Part shown: one piece after another, positions 59,433 to 64,000 of the stretch
How the letters are laid out: each line of letters starts with the position of its first letter
Numbering within the stretch: position 1 is the stretch's first letter
Assembly (NCBI GenBank): GCA_023390245.1
Contig: JAEWDF010000120.1
Location: 1-64,000, forward strand
Direction: 5' to 3'
Source of the DNA: Pseudomonadota bacterium
Lineage (GTDB): Bacteria; Pseudomonadota; Alphaproteobacteria; Caulobacterales; Caulobacteraceae
DNA: 64,000 nt
Notes under the pieces: model-generated
The model's input: the letters and a program-made list of their open reading frames with translations, nothing else
Told to the model about the DNA's origin: nothing
Database searches by the model: none
Translations under genes and position numbers: made by a program

Positions 59433-60320
59433 CTATTGGCGACCGAACACCTCCACGCCGATCTCGCCCCGCGCCGTCAGCCAGGCGCGCTTCATGCCCT
59501 GGCTGTTGAAGGGGGCGGCGATGGTTCCGTCGGCGTCCAGGGCGATCAGGCCGCCGTCGCCGCCCCTCCCCTCTCCGTCCAGGCCGCCGATCTCGTCGAT
59601 CACCGCCTGGGCCGCCTCCGCCAGGCCCTGGCCCGCTCCGACACGCCAGGCGACCTGGGCCGTGGCGGCGACGCGGATGAAATATTCGCCCTGGCCCGTG
59701 CCGCTGGCGGCCACGCGGCCGTCGGCCCAGGTTCCCGCCGCCGGGATCGGCGTATCGCCGACGCGGCCCGGCATCTTGCCGAACACCCCGGCGGTGGAGG
59801 TGGCGGCCGCCAGCCGTCCCCGCGCATCCAGCACGCAGCAGCCGACCGTGCCGTGGCTCAGGCTCCCTGGCGGATGGTTGTCCTCGCCCTGCCCCGCGTG
59901 GACGTACCAGGCCGCCTCGTCGGCGATCGGCTCCAGCCCCTGGTCGTGGGCGAACAGGGCCGCCCCTTCCCCCGCCAGCATGACGTGCGGCGTCCGGTCC
60001 ATCACCGCGCGGGCGGCGACCACCGGGTTGCGGAAGCCCTGCAGCGCCGCCACAGCCCCGGCCCGCCGGGTCGCCCCGTCCATGACGCTGGCGTCCAGCT
60101 CATAGGCGCCGGCCAGGTTCGGCGAGGCGCCGCGACCGGCGACATAGAGGCCGGAATCCTCCAGCATCGTCACCGCCGCCACGGCCACGTCCAGCGCGCT
60201 GTCGCCCGCGTCCAGCCGCGCCTTCATCGCCTCGACCACCTGGCGCATGTGGACGACCTCGGCGTCGTAGTTGCGGTCGCGCCGCGCGCCGGCGCCGCCA
60301 TGGAGGATGAGGGCGGTCAT
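59433..60320 (-). CDS. Isoaspartyl peptidase/L-asparaginase (plant-type, Ntn hydrolase)
   Basis: The ATG at 60320 gives 295 residues. The precursor should cut itself between Gly157 and Thr158 in SLSHGTVGCCVLD, exposing the catalytic Thr of the beta subunit. Supporting motifs are LILHGGAG at the start, ELDASVMDG, and RVGDTPIPAAGTWAD and ASGTGQGEYFIR. It hydrolyses isoaspartyl peptides and asparagine. It lies divergent from the quinone oxidoreductase. Autoprocessing is known of the family, not shown. Confidence 0.93.
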   Translation of the reverse strand: MTALILHGGAGARRDRNYDAEVVHMRQVVEAMKARLDAGDSALDVAVAAVTMLEDSGLYVAGRGASPNLAGAYELDASVMDGATRRAGAVAALQGFRNPVVAARAVMDRTPHVMLAGEGAALFAHDQGLEPIADEAAWYVHAGQGEDNHPPGSLSHGTVGCCVLDARGRLAAATSTAGVFGKMPGRVGDTPIPAAGTWADGRVAASGTGQGEYFIRVAATAQVAWRVGAGQGLAEAAQAVIDEIGGLDGEGRGGDGGLIALDADGTIAAPFNSQGMKRAWLTARGEIGVEVFGRQ

Positions 60321-60421
60321 GGGGTCTCCCTGAGCCTGGTCTTTCGCCTCTTTCAATCGGGCGTGGCGCTCTTTAGCGTCGCCTTCGGGACCGCGCCATG
60401 GCGGTCGACGAGGGAAGCTCC

Positions 60422-61423
60422 ATGCGCGCAGTCCTGTCCAAGACCCCCGGCGGGCCGGAGACCCTGGTCGTCGAGGAGGTGCTCGATCCGACGCCCGGCC
60501 CCGGCGAGGTGGTCGTCGAGGTCAAGGCCGTGGGGATCAACTATCCCGACACCCTGATCATCGAGGACCGCTACCAGTTCAAGCCGCCGCGCCCCTTCTC
60601 GCCGGGCGCCGAGGTGGCGGGCGTGGTCGATGCAGTCGGCGAAGGCGTCAAGGGCGTGTTCAAGGGCGACCGCGTGATCGCCGTCCCCGGCTGGGGCGGA
60701 CTGGTCGAACGGCTGGCGGTGCGCGCCGAAACCCTGATCCCCATCCCCGACGCCATGAGCTTCGAGGAGGCCGCCGCCTTCGTCATGACCTACGGCACCA
60801 GCTACTACGCCCTGAAGGACCGGGCGAAGCTGCAGCCGGGCGAGACGCTCCTGGTGCTGGGCGCGGCGGGCGGCGTCGGCGCGGCGGCGGTCGAGCTGGG
60901 CAAGGCGATGGGCGCGCGCGTGGTCGCCGCCGCCTCTACCAACGACAAGGTCGAGTTCGCCCTGGACCTGGGCGCCGACAACGGCCTGATCTATCCGACC
61001 GGCCCGATGGACAAGGCGGCGCGGAAGGCGCTGTCGGAGGAGTTCAAGCTGGCGACCGGCCGCGACGGCGCCGACGTGGTCTATGACGCGGTCGGCGGCG
61101 ACTACGCCGAGCCGGCGCTGCGGGCCATGGACTGGAACGGACGCTATCTTGTCGTTGGCTTCCCGGCGGGGATTCCGTCGCTGCCGCTGAACCTGACCCT
61201 TCTGAAGTCGGTCTCGGTCGTCGGCGTCTTCTGGGGCGCGGCGGTGATGCGCGATCCCAAAGCTCACGCCGCCAACATGGCCGAGCTGATGGCGCTCTAT
61301 GCGGACGGCAAGATCCGTCCGCGCGTCAACCGCACCTTCCCGCTGGAAAAGGCGGCCGAGGCCATCAAGGCGCTGGGCGACCGCCAGGCCCTGGGCAAGA
61401 TCGTGGTGACGGTCGGCGATTGA
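60422..61423 (+). CDS. NADPH:quinone oxidoreductase-like (zinc-free MDR)
   Basis: The ATG at 60422 with GAGGGAAG before it gives 333 residues starting MRAVLSKTPGGPETLVVEEV. It has a GroES-like N-terminal domain and the Rossmann motif LVLGAAGGVGAAAVELGKAMGA. It lacks the cysteines of the structural zinc loop, so it belongs to the QOR branch of the MDR superfamily. It reduces quinones or enoyl compounds with NADPH. Monocistronic; a long inverted repeat follows. Confidence 0.92.
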   Translation: MRAVLSKTPGGPETLVVEEVLDPTPGPGEVVVEVKAVGINYPDTLIIEDRYQFKPPRPFSPGAEVAGVVDAVGEGVKGVFKGDRVIAVPGWGGLVERLAVRAETLIPIPDAMSFEEAAAFVMTYGTSYYALKDRAKLQPGETLLVLGAAGGVGAAAVELGKAMGARVVAAASTNDKVEFALDLGADNGLIYPTGPMDKAARKALSEEFKLATGRDGADVVYDAVGGDYAEPALRAMDWNGRYLVVGFPAGIPSLPLNLTLLKSVSVVGVFWGAAVMRDPKAHAANMAELMALYADGKIRPRVNRTFPLEKAAEAIKALGDRQALGKIVVTVGD

Positions 61424-61448
61424 CAGGGGCGCCGGGCTTCGCCGCGAT

Positions 61449-61519
61449 GACGGGGAGCGCGGACGTCCACGTCCGCAGTCCTCGCGGCGCAGCGGACCAG
61501 AGGTCCGCGTGCCCCCGTC
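61449..61519. repeat. Compound inverted repeat between convergent genes
   Basis: Outer arms GACGGGGAGCGCGGAC (61449-61464) and its near-complement (61503-61519) enclose two alternative inner hairpins: GCGGACGT/ACGTCCGC (61459-61476) and GCGGACC/GGTCCGC (61492-61508). The element sits between the stop codons of the convergent quinone oxidoreductase and DUF1232 genes and touches the DUF1232 stop. A bidirectional terminator role is plausible. Confidence 0.6.
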
Positions 61520-61927
61520 CTAGCCGGAATTTCGCTCGCGCAGCCGCCTCACCGCCGCTTCGGCCTGGTCGCGGTGACGCGGCTTGATGTGGGCGCCCAG
61601 CGTCGCCAGCACGGCGGCGATGACCGCCGCATCGTCGGTGAAGCCGATGCCGACGAAGACATCGGGAATGGCGTCCACCGGCATGACGAAATAGGCCAGG
61701 CCGGCCAGCAGCATCCCCTTGGCCGCCGCCGGCGTCTTCGGGTCGCGCGCGGCGTACCAGGCCGCCAGCGCCTGGTCGGCAAACGGGATGCGCGCCGCCG
61801 TGCTGCGGATCTTGGGCCAGAAGCCGCGAGTCACGCGCGTTTCGTTGACGCGCACGACGGCGGGGACCAGCGCCTTGTCGGGGTTCAGGGCGTCGTCGGG
61901 CGAGATCGGTTTGGCTTTGCCGGGCAT
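61520..61927 (-). CDS. DUF1232 (YkvA-like) membrane protein
   Basis: A 135-residue protein with one strong helix in the motif GMLLAGLAYFVMPVDAIPDVFVGIGFTDDAAVIAAVLATL, the DUF1232/YkvA signature (YxxxPxDxIPD). A basic N-terminal part and C-terminal RLRERN flank it. Function unknown. It has an ATG at 61927 and its start region faces the SDR gene. No other family members in the window. Confidence 0.88.
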   Translation of the reverse strand: MPGKAKPISPDDALNPDKALVPAVVRVNETRVTRGFWPKIRSTAARIPFADQALAAWYAARDPKTPAAAKGMLLAGLAYFVMPVDAIPDVFVGIGFTDDAAVIAAVLATLGAHIKPRHRDQAEAAVRRLRERNSG

Positions 61928-61982
61928 GGCCGCTAAATCCTCAAACGAAACTCAGGTTCACTGGAACATAGGAACGACAGGG

Positions 61983-62765
61983 ATGAAACTCGACAACAGC
62001 ATCGCGGCGGTGGTGACCGGCGGGGCCTCCGGCCTGGGCGAGGGCACGGCCCGCGCCATCGCCGCCACCGGCGCCAGGGTCGCGCTGTTCGACTTGAACG
62101 AGGAAAGGGGCGAAGCCGTCGCCCGCGAGATCGGCGGCGTCTTCTGCAAGGTGGACGTGACCGACGACGCCTCGGTCGCCGCCGCCTTCGACAAGGCCCG
62201 CGCCGCCCACGGCCAGGAGCGGCTGACCGTCAACTGCGCCGGCATAGCCACGGGCCAGAAGACCGTGTCGCGCAAGAAGGACACGGGCGAGATTCGCGCC
62301 CACGACATGGCCCAGTTCGAGCGCACCGTGCGGGTCAATCTGTTCGGCACCTTCCGCGTCCTGTCGCAGTCGGCCGCCGGCATGGTCACGCTGGACCCGC
62401 TGGAGGACGGCGAGCGCGGCCTGATCGTCAACACCGCCTCGGTCGCCGCCCAGGACGGCCAGATCGGCCAGGCCGCCTATTCGGCCTCGAAGGGCGGGGT
62501 CTACGCCATGACCCTGCCGGTCGCCCGCGACCTGATGAACGAGGGGATCCGCTGCAACACCATCCTGCCGGGCATCATGTGGACGCCGATGATGGCCGGC
62601 ATGGACCAGAAGGTGCAGGACGCCCTGGCCGCCATGATCCCTTTCCCCAAGCGCCTGGGCGCGCCGGCCGACTACGCCAGCCTGGTGCTGGAGCTGGCCC
62701 GCAACGTCTACATCAACGGCGAATGCATCCGCCTGGACGGCGCGATCCGTCTGGCGCCGCGCTGA
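61983..62765 (+). CDS. SDR, 3-hydroxyacyl-CoA dehydrogenase type II-like
   Basis: The ATG at 61983 gives 260 residues. The NAD motif is TGGASGLGEGTA, and the family insert AHGQERLTVNCAGIATG precedes the active site YSASKGG. The insertion GEIRAHDMAQFERTVRVNLFGTF and PFPKRLGAPADYASLVLEL match the HSD17B10 (type II 3-hydroxyacyl-CoA dehydrogenase) group, used in isoleucine or fatty-acid breakdown. Divergent from the DUF1232 gene. The exact substrate is an inference. Confidence 0.9.
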   Translation: MKLDNSIAAVVTGGASGLGEGTARAIAATGARVALFDLNEERGEAVAREIGGVFCKVDVTDDASVAAAFDKARAAHGQERLTVNCAGIATGQKTVSRKKDTGEIRAHDMAQFERTVRVNLFGTFRVLSQSAAGMVTLDPLEDGERGLIVNTASVAAQDGQIGQAAYSASKGGVYAMTLPVARDLMNEGIRCNTILPGIMWTPMMAGMDQKVQDALAAMIPFPKRLGAPADYASLVLELARNVYINGECIRLDGAIRLAPR

Positions 62766-62867
62766 CGCGCGGCGATTCGCGCCTGAGCGCGCTGGCGCTC
62801 CGGCGGCGGGCGTTAAGGGCTTGATCGGCCTCACGCTGCGCGAAGCGCAATAGGCCAAAAAAAGGGG

Positions 62868-62897
62868 TTGCAGCCTGCCGCGCCCCTCCGCTATACG
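62868..62897 (+). promoter_or_regulatory. Promoter of tRNA-Gly
   Basis: TTGCAG (62868-62873) and TATACG (62892-62897), 18 bases apart, with the tRNA beginning 42 bases after the -10. Confidence 0.65.
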
Positions 62898-62938
62898 CCC
62901 CCTCCTCGACACGGGGCGGCCTCGCCGCTCCACGGAGT

Positions 62939-63013
62939 GCGGGCGTAGCTCAGGGGTAGAGCATCACCTTGCCAAGGTGAGGGTCGGGCGTTCGAATCGC
63001 CTCGCCCGCTCCA
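62939..63013 (+). tRNA. tRNA-Gly(GCC)
   Basis: Complete cloverleaf of 75 bases with encoded CCA. Acceptor GCGGGCG/CGCCCGC, D stem GCTC/GAGC, anticodon stem TCACC/GGTGA around TTGCCAA (anticodon GCC) and a standard T loop TTCGAAT. Its promoter and a strong terminator are visible on both sides. Confidence 0.97.
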
Positions 63014-63025
63014 GTCGAAGGCACG

Positions 63026-63053
63026 AAAGGCCCGCCGGCGACGGCGGGCCTTT
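63026..63053. terminator. Bidirectional terminator after tRNA-Gly
   Basis: A perfect 12-base stem AAAGGCCCGCCG/CGGCGGGCCTTT with a GCGA loop, 13 bases beyond the tRNA. TTTGTCGTTT follows on the plus strand and a T-rich run on the minus strand, so it can also end the convergent gene. Confidence 0.85.
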
Positions 63054-63065
63054 GTCGTTTCGGCG

Positions 63066-63944
63066 TCAGGCCGTTCGAACGGCCGGCGTTTCCGGTCGAC
63101 GGTCGCCCTGGATCAAACTCAGGCAACGCCTACGGAACTTGCGAAGCCGCCGCGCGGCGACCTGGAGTCGGTGGTCCCAGCGATGCGGCAGGGCCGCTCG
63201 CCACCCCAGCGCCCCGCCGATGCTGTGCAGGATCAGGGCGCCATAGGCCGTATTCATGTGCGAGATGTCGTCCTCGGAATAGGCCGAGCCCGTGAAGCGC
63301 ACCGCGTCCTCCGCATACTCGAGCCGCGTCAACCCACGCTCATCTAGCGTTTCAGGCGGCTGGGGCATGAACCGGAATCCCCGTTCATCCGCCAGAGCGC
63401 GAATTTCCTCGAGCACGATCCCGGATATCCATCGGACCGCCTCGGCGCCGCCGGGGCGGTTGATCCAATCGAACTCCGGAAGTTCGGCGATGCGCACGCT
63501 GGGCATCGGCGCCGGGACGATCAGGACCGGCTTCCGATCCTTGAGCAACTGCATCAGCCGAGCGCCAGCGGACGCCTGGATGCGATCGCGCACGGCCGCG
63601 CGGAAGGCCGCTTCCGACACCAGGGCGACATCGTCCGACACCCGGCGCCCGACCGGCTGGTGATCGCAGAACATCCTCAGACCGTCGAGGGCGCGCAACG
63701 ACAGGCCGCATATGACGAAGGCGTCGTAGTCGCGCAGCACCACCTCGCGCACGCCGCCGGAGGTGCGATCCATCCAGCGCGCCACGCCGGCGTCGCGGGC
63801 GACCAGACGGCCGCCGGTCAGGCGGATGCGGCGCATCCGGTTGGCGGGGGCCGCAAAGAAGACGGGCCGCCACTTCGGCGTCCTTTCCTGCGCGGCCAGC
63901 CTTAAGGCGTGGGCGTGGGAGTTGGCGAGGATGCAGACCTTCAT
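63066..63944 (-). CDS. Hypothetical protein with possible SGNH-like N-terminus
   Basis: The ATG at 63944 gives 292 residues. The opening KVCILANSHAHALRLAAQ has an N-S-H motif in a strand-loop-helix setting reminiscent of SGNH-like or glycan-modifying enzymes found in polysaccharide loci. Further on are SEDDISHMNTAYGALIL and DYDAFVICGLSL. No signal peptide; the C-terminus is very basic (QVAARRLRKFRRRCLSL). The protein is Arg-rich throughout. Family not fixed. Alone on its strand, convergent with tRNA-Gly. Confidence 0.6.
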   Translation of the reverse strand: MKVCILANSHAHALRLAAQERTPKWRPVFFAAPANRMRRIRLTGGRLVARDAGVARWMDRTSGGVREVVLRDYDAFVICGLSLRALDGLRMFCDHQPVGRRVSDDVALVSEAAFRAAVRDRIQASAGARLMQLLKDRKPVLIVPAPMPSVRIAELPEFDWINRPGGAEAVRWISGIVLEEIRALADERGFRFMPQPPETLDERGLTRLEYAEDAVRFTGSAYSEDDISHMNTAYGALILHSIGGALGWRAALPHRWDHRLQVAARRLRKFRRRCLSLIQGDRRPETPAVRTA

Positions 63945-64000
63945 GCGGCCCAACCCTGCGCGCGTGCGCGCCTGGTTTCAACCTCCGTCAGGACGACGGT

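Overview
The window is high-GC chromosomal DNA of an alphaproteobacterium of the Caulobacterales, most likely Brevundimonas or a close relative. The evidence is a chemotaxis operon in the same order as the Caulobacter mcpA-che cluster, a CarD/CdnL regulator close to fdxA, an S4-domain gene and a Suv3-like helicase, an rph/hrcA-grpE region, and many TonB/peptidase genes typical of this family. No IS, phage, integrase or CRISPR is visible. This is mostly core and lifestyle chromosome, not a mobile island. Most long open frames opposite the real genes are GC-codon shadows and are left out. The genus call is an inference.

Layout. 1-4 kb: a truncated aspartic protease, small secreted proteins, a lipoprotein, threonine ammonia-lyase (ilvA) overlapping an FKBP lipoprotein, and a long palindromic repeat. 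4-10 kb: queG, a GNAT acetyltransferase and the ribosomal pair rplU-rpmA with promoter and terminator, then a zinc metallopeptidase, a DJ-1/PfpI protein, a methyltransferase and a cold-shock gene. 10-15.5 kb: extensin-like protein, ppk2, ubiA, a DUF3298 lipoprotein, and a hydrolase/XRE/membrane-protein operon with nested palindromic operators. 15.5-19.5 kb: two tandem M1 metallopeptidases and rpmB. 19.5-29.2 kb: DUF3617, DUF808, carD, fdxA, yceI, S4-domain protein, serine hydrolase, helicase, and a FixL/FixJ-type two-component pair.

29.6-38 kb is one chemotaxis operon of ten genes, mostly joined by 1-4 base overlaps: receptor, STAS protein, cheY, cheA, cheW, cheR, cheB, cheY, cheD and an uncharacterised CheU-position protein. 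It encodes receptor, kinase, adaptation enzymes, two response regulators and deamidase. It is followed by a tRNA-Arg(CCU) in which the universal G19-C56 tertiary pair is replaced by C19-G56, then a metal-transporter pair behind a Zur-like box.

40-64 kb: CHAP amidase-like protein, acyltransferase, carotenoid oxygenase with DUF2141, kup-rsmB, Rrf2 regulator and SDR, rph facing the hrcA-grpE heat-shock operon, DUF350 with a trypsin-like protease, an M16 peptidase, a TonB haem-type receptor with DUF6607 behind a Fur-like box, a plant-type asparaginase, quinone oxidoreductase, DUF1232, a 3-hydroxyacyl-CoA dehydrogenase-like SDR, tRNA-Gly(GCC) and a hypothetical protein.

I did not find a clear new defence or biosynthetic system. 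The strongest unusual signals are the tRNA-Arg tertiary-pair swap, the sensor kinase whose first membrane helix lies upstream of any canonical start, the double-palindrome XRE operon, the Zur-like box in front of an exporter pair, and similar C-terminal tails on CheD and the CheU-position protein.
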